From CAJQPP01 sp963793465 (lineage in GTDB: Bacteria > Planctomycetota > Planctomycetia > Pirellulales > Pirellulaceae): a stretch of DNA of 64,000 nucleotides. Numbering within the stretch: position 1 is the first letter of the stretch; every line of letters begins with the position of its first letter. Positions 55,232 to 63,757 of this stretch are shown one piece after another. The stretch spans positions 620,001-684,000 of the forward strand of contig CAWCAJ010000001.1 in NCBI GenBank assembly GCA_963793465.1, written 5' to 3'. The notes under the pieces are model-generated. The model searched no databases. It saw only the letters and a program-made list of their open reading frames with translations, and had not been told where the DNA came from. A program made the translations under genes and the position numbers.

Positions 55232-56116
55232 CTACTGCTTGCCGGAAACCAGCCCCTTGGCCTTCCGCAACGAGTTCAAAAAAAAGAATTTCGTGGCGTC
55301 TCGACCGGGATTGAAACCCACCGGCGTGGGATTGAAGCCCGCCCGACGCAGTTTTCGATTGAAGCGGTGCAATGTCTGACGACGCAGGGAATCATCAGTC
55401 TGGAACGTGATGCTGAAGGAAATGGAAACTTCCTGGCCATTTTCAACCCAGTGAGGCGCCACGACGGGAAAGTGCAGTCCCTGACCCGGTTTCAGATTGA
55501 ACCAATACCCTCGGCCGTGGATGGCATCCGAGAATTGCAGGTTGCGGTGCCCACCCGAAAAGAAATCTTCGATTTCCTGTTCACTGACCACTTCCCGGTC
55601 CATGGGATCATACATGTGGACCTGTTTCTGTCCGCGAATCTGCAGCAGAAAGTTGTTTTCGGGATCGATATGGTAGGGCGTGACACTGCCCGGCGAGGAA
55701 ACAAAAATAAACCCCTCGCGACGGGTCATACCGGGTGCCACGCGCTCGGAAACCGACTGGATTTCGTCGAGGCAACGATCCAGCAACTGCCTGTACTGGG
55801 AGATCTGCTCGACGTTCTTCAGGACCAACCAGCTTTTGCAGTCCTGTATACGCTGAATGGTTTCGTCGGGGGACAGCCCGTTCATGGGTGTCAAATTGGG
55901 GTCCTGACAGACCGGCAGATCACCCGAATTGTACTCCACACTGGGCGCCGGCAACTTGCGGGACAGATCGATCAGTGAGGTCAAGTCGAACAACGGATGA
56001 TCGGTCAGGTGATGCGGGATCACGAATGGTTTTCGGTTGAAATTGACGGCGAAACACCCCGGGTTCAAGCGACCCAATAGGTTTTTCCGGTCCGTTCCTG
56101 GTGCGCGAACAATCAT
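55232..56116 (-). CDS. Cupin-like (JmjC-type) iron-dependent protein
   Basis: A 294-residue protein. The cupin_8/JmjC pattern SVTPYHIDPENNFLLQIRG, with His149 and Asp151, and a second His222 in FPVVAPHWVENG form a likely 2-oxoglutarate/iron site. No N-terminal signal. It is followed on the same strand by the GNAT gene (38 bases upstream in the transcript sense), so the two may work on one substrate. The substrate is unknown. Confidence 0.8.
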   Translation of the reverse strand: MIVRAPGTDRKNLLGRLNPGCFAVNFNRKPFVIPHHLTDHPLFDLTSLIDLSRKLPAPSVEYNSGDLPVCQDPNLTPMNGLSPDETIQRIQDCKSWLVLKNVEQISQYRQLLDRCLDEIQSVSERVAPGMTRREGFIFVSSPGSVTPYHIDPENNFLLQIRGQKQVHMYDPMDREVVSEQEIEDFFSGGHRNLQFSDAIHGRGYWFNLKPGQGLHFPVVAPHWVENGQEVSISFSITFQTDDSLRRQTLHRFNRKLRRAGFNPTPVGFNPGRDATKFFFLNSLRKAKGLVSGKQ

Positions 56117-56154
56117 GGGTTGGCTCCTCTGTTGTAAAAAATCAATCGACGGAA

Positions 56155-57423
56155 TTAGGGTGATTCACTGCCGGTATGCGGGTGATTCACTGCTGGTGTT
56201 CGTTGGCCCCACAGGCCGTTCATGGATTGTTTGAGGGCCCGAAACAGGGGCAGTGAAGCGGCTGCCAGGGCGGCCCCGCGGCGTAGCGAGGGAACGACTA
56301 CGGATTCAATACCACGGCGGTCGGGCCACAGACTCTCAATCATGCCGTGGCCGGACTGGGCGCAGGAGTCCATCCAGTCACAGTCGTGCTGCTGGTGCAA
56401 CCAGTTCAGATTCTCAATTTCCAGTAACACGCCTGGGGAATATTTCGCGTAGTGTTCGTCGTAGGCGATTTTGAAACAGAATCCGCCCGCTTCGGACAGC
56501 AGATTGATTTTCATGGCAATCGTCCGACCTTCGACTAGCAGCCGCAGCATCATCAAGTGGCCTGTCTTGGCAGCTTGTTGGACCATGCTTTCGAAGAAGC
56601 CGCGATCGGATGGGCGTTGGCAGATATTCGAACCCGCACGCCCTTTCCAGCCTTTGGTTTCCAGTTCCAGAAACTGTTCAATCCAGGGACTGGGGTCCTG
56701 CTGCGGTTCGAAGACGTCCACTTCCCAAGTCCCCCGTTCTGACAGTTTGCGTCGCGTCCGGTTGATTTCGTGACGCCGCTTGCGGGACAATCCCTGTTGC
56801 AGCACGTCCGCGGCCGAATTTCTTCGCACGATCGCGGCCCGCACATGGCGATCCCGCACGATTTTCGAAATGCCGGACTGCGTCAATGCTTTGGTAATCA
56901 GTTGCTCTACATCGCCACCGGACGGCAATACCGGCAGATGCCAAAGCGTACTGGGTTGGCGACCCTGCCAGGCCAGGAACGAATGCATGGCCGGCAGCGC
57001 CACATCGCGCCGGATCAACGGTGTGGTCAGGAAGGTATAGTCGTTTTGCCACATCTCCAGCGTGGAAAATGGCAGGCCGCGCAGGGAACGTTTTTTCTGC
57101 AGGGGAAACAGTCCACACAGAACCTTGCCTTGGTCGGGGCACACCCGCACCGCAGCCTCAATGACCACAATCTGCACGGACTCGTCGGCCAGATGTTGCA
57201 GGGCGGGTAACAAAAAGTGGGGTTCGTAAAAGGCATTCGGCTCCAGGGCGGTTTCCACCAGACGCCGCCAGGCATCCCCCAGCGCGGCCAATTCGCGCCA
57301 ATCATGAATCACCCGGACTTGCATGTCTGACGCCGGCAAATCCGGCTGCGGCGAACAGGTAGCAGGCAGTTGGAACCCGTTCGGTCGTTCGGGTGTTTGC
57401 GGATGGGTCAGCTTTTGTATCAT
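56155..57423 (-). CDS. GNAT-fold acetyltransferase, BioF2-like / FemAB-like
   Basis: The product is 422 residues from ATG 57423. The C-terminal half has the acetyltransferase_6 pattern (FLELETKGWKGRAGSNIC, FFESMVQQAAKTGHLMMLRL, FKIAYDEHYAKYSPGVLLE), as in proteins of polysaccharide or capsule loci. It lies directly upstream of the cupin-like gene on the same strand. The acceptor is unknown. Confidence 0.8.
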   Translation of the reverse strand: MIQKLTHPQTPERPNGFQLPATCSPQPDLPASDMQVRVIHDWRELAALGDAWRRLVETALEPNAFYEPHFLLPALQHLADESVQIVVIEAAVRVCPDQGKVLCGLFPLQKKRSLRGLPFSTLEMWQNDYTFLTTPLIRRDVALPAMHSFLAWQGRQPSTLWHLPVLPSGGDVEQLITKALTQSGISKIVRDRHVRAAIVRRNSAADVLQQGLSRKRRHEINRTRRKLSERGTWEVDVFEPQQDPSPWIEQFLELETKGWKGRAGSNICQRPSDRGFFESMVQQAAKTGHLMMLRLLVEGRTIAMKINLLSEAGGFCFKIAYDEHYAKYSPGVLLEIENLNWLHQQHDCDWMDSCAQSGHGMIESLWPDRRGIESVVVPSLRRGAALAAASLPLFRALKQSMNGLWGQRTPAVNHPHTGSESP

Positions 57424-57589
57424 GGTGACAAGTCCGTCGAGCAATCGACGTACCAATGGTCATCCGACCGAATTTTGGCTCTGGGGGATGATTTTCCGAG
57501 ACCTGTGTGAGGTGAACGGGAAAATCACGTTGCTTTTGGGAAACACTTGCTGAGCCTGATTGGCCGGCCAGTCTCGCGAACGGGAAAAC

Positions 57590-58228
57590 ATGACCGCTGG
57601 ATTTCAATTGGTGCTGGGCACGCACAATCAGAAAAAACGCCGCGAACTGGAACGACTGTTGTGCGATTGGCCGTTGGAGATTCGCACCCTGGACGCCTTT
57701 CCGCAAGCATTGGCCGTCGAGGAGACCGGCAGCAGCTTCGCCGAGAACGCCCGCCTGAAGGCTGTGCAGCAAGCGAAACACCTGTCCGCCTGGGTGCTGG
57801 GCGAGGATAGCGGGCTATCGGTGACGGCCCTGAATGGAGAGCCGGGAGTCTATTCATCCCGATTTGCAGGGGAGGAAGGAAACGACCAGGCCAATAACGC
57901 CAAGCTGGTCGCCAGCCTGCAGGGTGTGCCTTTGGAAAAACGGCGTGCCTGGTATACCTGCCATATGACGCTTTCGGATCCCACCGGTCAAACCTGGATT
58001 GACGTGGAGCAGACCTGTCATGGACGGATTGTCCTGGAACCCCGTGGTGGGGCCGGGTTTGGGTACGACCCGTACTTTGAGATCCCCGAATATCACCTCA
58101 CCTTCGCCGAATTGGGGGACGCCATTAAATCCGTATTGAGTCACCGGGCCCGGGCCATGCGGGCCTTCCTGCGACAACTGCAACAACTTCCCCAACTGAA
58201 TTGTGAAAGCTGCCCGGGCCAGGCGTAG
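57590..58228 (+). CDS. rdgB: XTP/dITP diphosphatase (Ham1/RdgB)
   Basis: A 212-residue protein with the family motifs LVLGTHNQKKRRELERLL, GSSFAENARLKA, VLGEDSGLSVTALNGEPG, and FGYDPYFEIPEYHLTFAEL. It removes non-canonical purine nucleoside triphosphates such as ITP and XTP. The start at ATG 57590 fits the family N-terminus. It converges with the LamG-like gene, leaving 3 bases between the stops. Confidence 0.95.
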   Translation: MTAGFQLVLGTHNQKKRRELERLLCDWPLEIRTLDAFPQALAVEETGSSFAENARLKAVQQAKHLSAWVLGEDSGLSVTALNGEPGVYSSRFAGEEGNDQANNAKLVASLQGVPLEKRRAWYTCHMTLSDPTGQTWIDVEQTCHGRIVLEPRGGAGFGYDPYFEIPEYHLTFAELGDAIKSVLSHRARAMRAFLRQLQQLPQLNCESCPGQA

Positions 58229-58231
58229 CCC

Positions 58232-58909
58232 TTATTGCTGGACCGTCAGGTCGTCAAAGTCCGCCGTGTCATCGAACGAGCCCAGACCAATGCTTCCCGA
58301 CAGAAAGGTACGATCGCATGCGGTCATGGCCGGCTGAGTCATGTCGTCAAAGTAGACCCGGATATCCCCGGTTTCAATGTCACGGACCACCCGTAAATGA
58401 TGCCATTGGTCATCCCACGGCGTCCCCTCCGTTGTGGTCAGGGAAATCTTGGTTCGCGGAGCATCGTTGACGATAAATATCTGGTTGGCATGGGGATCCG
58501 TTTTTTTTCCAAAGTGCACGTAGTAGAAGCGGCTGGGCCCCTGTCCACCGAAAAAGATGCAGACATCGCGATGGTCGTAATCCGGTTCCGTGCTGAGCGC
58601 CCGGACGTCCAGTTGAAAACCGCCAAAACTCTTATCTTTCAGCCAGGCAATGTGCCGTGGACTTCTGACGCTCGGCAGGTACTCGGATTGCTTGACCGAC
58701 AATCGGAGTCGACCGTCTTCCCATTTCCAGGCTGATGGATTGGTCATCACCCATTGGTCGTTGGTCTCGGCAAAGTCGGTTTGGAAGCCTGATGTATCCA
58801 CATCCCGGTTCTGCTGAGCGAAACCGCATTGTGCCATGAGCATTCCCAGTAACAGCGTCAGACTCGTTGTCAGGTCGCCACGTATTCCCGTTGCCGGATT
58901 GCATGCCAT
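58232..58909 (-). CDS. Secreted LamG/DUF1080-like beta-sandwich protein
   Basis: The 225-residue product has a signal peptide (LTLLLGMLMAQCGFAQ) and a concanavalin-A-like sandwich (AWKWEDGRLRLSVK, SFGGFQLDVRALS, WHHLRVVRDIETGDIRVYFD, GSIGLGSFDDTADFDDLTV). The fold matches DUF1080/3-keto-disaccharide hydrolase-like domains that are abundant in planctomycetes. It follows holB by 15 bases on the same strand. A glycan role is inferred from the family. Confidence 0.75.
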   Translation of the reverse strand: MACNPATGIRGDLTTSLTLLLGMLMAQCGFAQQNRDVDTSGFQTDFAETNDQWVMTNPSAWKWEDGRLRLSVKQSEYLPSVRSPRHIAWLKDKSFGGFQLDVRALSTEPDYDHRDVCIFFGGQGPSRFYYVHFGKKTDPHANQIFIVNDAPRTKISLTTTEGTPWDDQWHHLRVVRDIETGDIRVYFDDMTQPAMTACDRTFLSGSIGLGSFDDTADFDDLTVQQ

Positions 58910-58924
58910 TTTCTTTGTCCTTGT

Positions 58925-59985
58925 TCAGACCCATACTTCTTGACGCACCAGACGACCCAAGTCACTGAGCAGCGATTCAACGATCAACGTTTGATTGGCG
59001 TTGGCGGCGACTTGTTCGCGGACCTCGGCCGATCGCTCAACGCAGGCCGCGGCGGTTTCAGCATCGCCCGGCCAACGCGGGACGGCTTGCTGCACGTGCT
59101 GCACCATGGTTTCATCGCCTTCCACCGACTGCCCACAGATGCAGACCATGATATTGCGGTAAAAAGCGATGGCCAAATCCGCAACCAGTCGCAGACGATG
59201 CCGTTTCATGGCAGCGTCCTTCCCCGCGGCATCCACAAAGGCATTGAGCACCTCAAAAAAATCCTCGCTGCCCGGGTCCAGGCTGGCCAGTTGTTCCAGC
59301 CAGTGGCGGCGAAACGACAGGATTTCCGGATCGGCCAACTGGAGGGCCATCTGCAAACTGCCATCGCAGGCCAATGCCAGTTCGGGTATCGACAGACCCT
59401 CGGGAATCCGGGATTGGAGGGTCAGGATTTCTTCGATCTCAGCCCGCTGCAACGATTGGAACCGCACCAACTGACTGCGTGAGCGGATGGTTGGTAACTG
59501 GCGATGTTCGCTGCTGGAAATCAGGAAGATCACCGCCGCCGGCGGTGGTTCCTCGAGGGTCTTCAGCAGGCAGTTGCGCCTTCCTGGTTCAGGAAATCCG
59601 CGTCATCGATGATGGCGATGCGTCTTCCGCCGCGAAAAGGCTTCATGGCAATATCATGGCACAAGCCCGCCCGCATCCGTTTTTCGCCACTGCCGATGAA
59701 CAGTTCCAGCGGGATCAGGTTCTTGTCCGCGGGCTTTTCCACAACCAATAAATCGGGGTGGGTCAAGGCAGTCACTTGTTGGCAGGCAGGACATTGCCCA
59801 CAGGCGATCAACTGCGTTGGGTCGGACTGCTCGCACAATAAACACTTGGCCAGCCAGTTGGCCATGCGTCGTTTGCCGATCCCGGACGGCCCGACCAGCA
59901 GGTAAGTACTGGCCAACCGCCCCTGCGTCAGCCAGCGTTGAAACCGTTCCACAACCTGTTGATGTCCCACGACAAGGTCATTCAT
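58925..59985 (-). CDS. holB: DNA polymerase III subunit delta' (interrupted by one frameshift)
   Basis: The first part has the Walker A motif YLLVGPSGIGKRR and four Cys in CLLC and CGQCPAC, the zinc-binding AAA+ pattern of clamp-loader subunits. It ends at ADFLNQEGATAC. In another frame the family sequence continues with NCLLKTLEEPPPAAVIFLIS and then HRQLPTIRSRSQLVRFQSL. One missing base near 59573 (GGCGCAACTGC) restores one frame. The start at 59985 overlaps the tmk stop by 4 bases (ATGA), so the genes are coupled. Without repair the clamp loader would lose this subunit. Confidence 0.85.
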
Positions 59986-60608
59986 GATCTGGGTTCCGCA
60001 GGGTGTGGTCGGAGATAAGGCTGGATCGCCGCGCAAACCTGGTGGTGAATGTCGTCCGCCTCGCCGCTGGCGTCAATAACCCGGATCCTCTGGTCACGGG
60101 CCGCTTCCTTCAGAAAGCCCTTTTGCACGGAGGCGAAATAGTCCTCGCCACGGGACTCCATGCGATCGCGGTTGGTGCCCAGGCGTTGCATGGCCACGTG
60201 CAACGGTGCATCCATCACCAGTGTCAAGTCCGGCAGGCAGCCCTGGATTGCGACAGCACCGATCTTCCAGATCTGCTGCGGCGTCAAGGCACCGGCATGC
60301 CCCTGATAGACCACCGTGGACAGCAGGAACCGGTCGCAGAGTACCACATCATGCCGCTCCAGAGCTGGCCGAATGACTTCCGTCACCATCTGGGCACGGG
60401 CTGCCATGAACAAAAACATTTCAGCCTGCGGATCCATGGGGATATCCTGGTGTTGCAACAGCAACTGCCGCAGACAGCTGCCCAGCGCGGTGCTGCCGGG
60501 ATCGTGGCAGACCACAACACTGTGCCCCAGCTGCTGGAGCCAGGTTTGGCATTTCTTCAATTGAGTTGACTTGCCAGTCCCATCAACCCCTTCAAAAACG
60601 ATGAACAT
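59982..60608 (-). CDS. tmk: Thymidylate kinase
   Basis: The 208-residue product begins MFIVFEGVDGTGKSTQLKKC with the P-loop, followed by the DR-type segment VVLCDRFLLSTVVYQGHAG and a lid region (NRDRMESRGEDYFASVQKG). It converts dTMP to dTDP. It overlaps holB. Its start codon lies 9 bases from an 18-base tandem repeat and has no clear ribosome site. Confidence 0.95.
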   Translation of the reverse strand: MFIVFEGVDGTGKSTQLKKCQTWLQQLGHSVVVCHDPGSTALGSCLRQLLLQHQDIPMDPQAEMFLFMAARAQMVTEVIRPALERHDVVLCDRFLLSTVVYQGHAGALTPQQIWKIGAVAIQGCLPDLTLVMDAPLHVAMQRLGTNRDRMESRGEDYFASVQKGFLKEAARDQRIRVIDASGEADDIHHQVCAAIQPYLRPHPAEPRS

Positions 60609-61211
60609 GGATTCAGTTTAGCGAATCGGCCGGCCTTAGCGAATCGGGCGGCCTTGGCCCTTAGCGAATCGGCCGGCCTTAGCGAATCGGCCGGCCTTAG
60701 CGAAGGGCGGCCTTAGCGAGCAGCCCGGCGGCCTTAGCGAGCAGCCCGGCGGCTTGGCAAGCCCGATCACGCTCCCTCGCTGGCAGAGGCTCTCCCTGCC
60801 AGCCACCGGGAAGCAGAGTGGATTACAAAATTCCGGCGAACGCTTGTGGCATCCGCAGCGTATCAAGGGTGTAGAAATAACGTAATCAGTTGCAAACGGA
60901 ATTGCCCTTCAGATTGCCGCAATCCCCAAAATCCTCAATTACCGGGATCGGGTGCGGAGTTGTCCGAATGAATTCACGGAAACCGACATGGTTCGCCATG
61001 ACGGCCAAACTTGCTCAGCCGCATAATCCGCGTGCCAGCAGGTCTTGAATGCGGAAATTGATGGAATTTTCCTTTCCGCGCACCCTGTTCTGTCCTACCT
61101 TTCAGCGTCGCAGACCGGAAGCGGACTGCCAGGTGGTCGCAATGCAGTGCGATCGGACTAAACAACCTTGATTCGTTCACGGACTGGTCTCCTCCCCCGG
61201 AGTCAAACAAG
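60609..61211. other. Divergent intergenic region of about 600 bases, with a tandem repeat
   Basis: It holds the repeat next to tmk. About 450 bases without a convincing gene separate this from the cysteine-rich secreted protein. No promoter is clear. Confidence 0.6.
60618..60753. repeat. Tandem repeat next to tmk (18- and 21-base units)
   Basis: Four copies of the type TTAGCGAATCGGCCGGCC (one pair separated by TTGGCCC) and a shortened copy are followed by two copies of a 21-base version beginning TTAGCGAGCAGCCC. The units are head to tail with no unique spacers. Confidence 0.85.
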
Positions 61212-62276
61212 ATGATTCGCGTAAAAACTCTCGTTATATTCTCCCTGCTTATTGGTACCCAGATGGTCTGGACTACCACCGCGGAAGCTGGTCCTTTGAT
61301 GGACTGGATTCGCACACGGCGGGCCGCCAGACAGGCCGCCACGGCACCCATGGCAGCCCCCGCTGCAAATCCTGCCTGCGGCACTTGCACCACAACATGC
61401 ACACAGACCTGTCAACGTGTGGTCGTGAATTACGTCCCCTGCACGGCCTACCGCGCCAGTTGGGAACGTGTGCCGGTCACTACGTACCAACAGACGACTT
61501 CCACGGACCCCTGTACGGGTTGCACCGTGACCTGCAACCGACCCTGCACGAGTTATTCATGGCGGATGAAACAGGTTCCTTTCACAACCTATCGCCCCGT
61601 TTATCGAACCGAGACCTACCAGGTCCCCGTGACGTACACGACGCCAGCTCCGGCTCAAGTTGCCGCCCCCTGCAACACCTGCCCCCAGCCGCCGATGCAG
61701 TCAATGCAGGCTTATCCCGCCATGCCGCAATCGGCTCCCGGTGGCTGCAGCACCTGCAGCGTACCTCCCAGCATGTCGGCACCGATGGTTCAAGCGCCTT
61801 CGAGTACCCTCAATCCCGGCACCTATTACGAGCCCAACCCAAACAACTCCACCTTGCCGATCATTCCTTCTCCCTCGGTTCCGGCAGATACGGTTCCCAC
61901 CTTGGCCGCCCCCCAGGCCATGCAGAGACCCATGGTGGAGGGCACTGCCAATCCTGCAGGCTGGCCCAGTCAATTCCCGAATCAGTCCACCCAGTACCAT
62001 CCCATCCAGGACCCCTATCCCCAGGCGAGATGGAACAACGAACCGGCACCCCAGTATTCCAGCTCTACCAGCCAGACCGCCAACACCCCAGCGGTCGAAC
62101 GCTGGAATTATTCAGCGGTCAAGCTGGCCAGTTACGAGTCGCCGTTGTCGGTGCCTGTGGCCTTGCAGGAACAACCGGAAATGGAACCCCGGGAATATGT
62201 CGGGACCCTGTCCGTATCCCCGCAGGCATCGCCGGCAGAGGGACAACGAGTCAATGAAGGCTGGCGGCATGACTAG
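61212..62276 (+). CDS. Cysteine- and proline-rich secreted protein (YTV-like)
   Basis: A 354-residue protein with a signal peptide (VIFSLLIGTQMVWTTTAEA). The first half has paired Cys blocks (CGTCTTTCTQTC, CTGCTVTCNRPC) around Tyr/Thr/Val-rich stretches (VPVTTYQQTT, VPFTTYRPVYRTETYQVPVT). The second half is rich in Pro, Ser and Gln. The segments recall the YTV domain described for Rhodopirellula cell-wall proteins (recalled, not checked). A disulfide-linked surface protein is a reasonable inference. Repeat B3 starts 5 bases behind its stop. Confidence 0.7.
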   Translation: MIRVKTLVIFSLLIGTQMVWTTTAEAGPLMDWIRTRRAARQAATAPMAAPAANPACGTCTTTCTQTCQRVVVNYVPCTAYRASWERVPVTTYQQTTSTDPCTGCTVTCNRPCTSYSWRMKQVPFTTYRPVYRTETYQVPVTYTTPAPAQVAAPCNTCPQPPMQSMQAYPAMPQSAPGGCSTCSVPPSMSAPMVQAPSSTLNPGTYYEPNPNNSTLPIIPSPSVPADTVPTLAAPQAMQRPMVEGTANPAGWPSQFPNQSTQYHPIQDPYPQARWNNEPAPQYSSSTSQTANTPAVERWNYSAVKLASYESPLSVPVALQEQPEMEPREYVGTLSVSPQASPAEGQRVNEGWRHD

Positions 62277-62281
62277 TCCGA

Positions 62282-62361
62282 GTCGCACGGACAGGGAGCG
62301 TTTGCCGCACTCATTTTCCCGAGAACTTTGTAAGAGAAAAACCTCCACCGAAGCGAAATAC
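62282..62361 (+). repeat. Dispersed repeat family B, copy B3
   Basis: GTCGCACGGACA and TGCCGCACTCATTTTCCCGA are conserved, followed by AGAGAAAAACCTCCACCGAA. The central hairpin is changed (GACATGTC lost). It starts 5 bases after the stop codon of the cysteine-rich protein gene. Confidence 0.75.
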
Positions 62362-62426
62362 GCTGCAAGCCACACGCTCTCATCAACGGCGATCTGAAAC
62401 AATCGCGGCGTCAACTCGCAAACACG

Positions 62427-62461
62427 GGTCATTCGATCATCGATCGAGTGACCTTTTTTTT
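62427..62461 (+). terminator. Intrinsic terminator of the cysteine-rich protein gene
   Basis: GGTCATTCGAT pairs with ATCGAGTGACC (one G-T pair), with a short loop and eight T residues behind. Confidence 0.88.
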
Positions 62462-62490
62462 GCGCCGCGGGGTGTCCCAGTGACCTGTCC

Positions 62491-62596
62491 CAGTGGTCTG
62501 GCAGATCTGAATTGAAGGGGCCGCGCTGGATTCGCAACGCCACTGCTGGGCCGGGCAGCCGTGGCAACCATCAGATCAGCCTGGTCAGACCACTTG
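62491..62596 (+). repeat. Dispersed repeat family A, copy A3
   Basis: The outer ends are inverted repeats (AGTGGTCTG and CAGACCACT), the inner pair is GATCTGA and TCAGATC, and the centre is a 10-bp hairpin with one mismatch (GCCACTGCTG and CAGCCGTGGC). It lies directly behind a terminator. Confidence 0.82.
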
Positions 62597-62767
62597 CCGC
62601 GGCCGCATTCTTGTCTGTCAACCGGAATGCGATAAAAATCAGGTCCAGCGGGGGTGCGACGACCGGCTGCCTCGAATTTGCAAAACCCGGCAGTCCGGAT
62701 CGGGTTACACTTACATCCAACACACTAGAGAATCTTCCCCCAGCTTGCGTCCATCGAGTAACAAGCC

Positions 62768-63757
62768 ATGCCTGCCAATCTGACCCAACAATACATGAAG
62801 GCGGAACAAGCTTACCGCCGCGCCAGTACACCGCAGGAGGAGTTGGAGTGCCTGCAGATCATGTTGAAAGAGCTGCCCAAACACAAGGGCACCGACAAGA
62901 TGCAGGCGGACCTGAAGCAAAAGATCAGCCGCGTCAAAAAGGAAGCCGCCATACCCCAGAAGGCCGGTGGCAAAAAGGGCATCCGCATACCACGGCAGGG
63001 GGCGGGACGCGGTGTGATCATCGGCGGTCCAAATGCCGGCAAGAGCCAGTTACTGGCGGCCCTGACCAATGCCAAGCCCGAAATCGCCGAATACCCTTTC
63101 ACGACACGCGAGCCGCAGCCAGGCATGATGAACTGGGAAGACGCCGCCGTGCAACTGGTTGATACGCCGCCCATTACCGCCGATGTGTTTGAACCTGTAA
63201 TCCAGGCCCTGATTCGCGGAGCGGAACTGGTGCTCCTGATGCTGAATCTGGGGGACGACGACGGCGGCGAGCAACTTGCGGAGGTTTGGCGGCAGGTGCA
63301 GCGGACCAAGTCGCGGTTGCACCGTGAGTCTTCGGTCGACGAACAGGATCTGGGGGTGACATTTACCAAGACTTTCCTTGTGATCAACAAGACGGATTTA
63401 CCGGAAGCTGCCGATCGTTGGGAGTTCTTTCGGGAATACGTCGACTTCGATCTGCCTGCGTTTGAAATTTCAGCAGTGCAACCAACCGGTTTGGACCCCT
63501 TGCGGGAAGCCATCTATGGGGCCATGAATGTGGTGCGGGTCTACACCAAACTGCCCAACAAAAAGGAAGCCGACATGGACTCCCCCTTCACGTTGCCACG
63601 AGGCCAGACCGTACTGGATCTGGCCGAGTTGATTCACAAAGACGTGGCGCGGAACTTCAAATCCGCCCGCGTTTGGGGGGAGCAGGTGCATGACGGGACC
63701 ACGGTCAAAGGGGACTACGTGCTGAATGACCGGGATATTGTGGAGCTTAGCTCCTGA
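62768..63757 (+). CDS. DRG/Obg-family GTPase with C-terminal TGS domain
   Basis: The 329-residue product has a helical, Lys-rich N-terminal region, the P-loop GGPNAGKSQ at 86-94, FTTREPQPGMM as a switch region, DTPP at 132-135 in place of the usual DxPG, NKTD at 207-210, and a TGS domain from about 260 to the end (FTLPRGQTVLDLAELIHKD). The HTH/TGS arrangement matches the DRG group, known mainly from archaea and eukaryotes and here in a planctomycete. A role in ribosome function is inferred from the family. Confidence 0.85.
   Translation: MPANLTQQYMKAEQAYRRASTPQEELECLQIMLKELPKHKGTDKMQADLKQKISRVKKEAAIPQKAGGKKGIRIPRQGAGRGVIIGGPNAGKSQLLAALTNAKPEIAEYPFTTREPQPGMMNWEDAAVQLVDTPPITADVFEPVIQALIRGAELVLLMLNLGDDDGGEQLAEVWRQVQRTKSRLHRESSVDEQDLGVTFTKTFLVINKTDLPEAADRWEFFREYVDFDLPAFEISAVQPTGLDPLREAIYGAMNVVRVYTKLPNKKEADMDSPFTLPRGQTVLDLAELIHKDVARNFKSARVWGEQVHDGTTVKGDYVLNDRDIVELSS

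Larger units (their letters stand above)
62277..62767. other. Intergenic region of about 490 bases with repeat B3, terminator and repeat A3
   Basis: In order it holds repeat B3, the terminator of the secreted-protein gene, and repeat A3. The last 170 bases are the upstream region of the GTPase gene. Confidence 0.65.

Noticed and set aside
60618..60753. CRISPR array
   Set aside because: Units adjoin without spacers and no cas genes are present.
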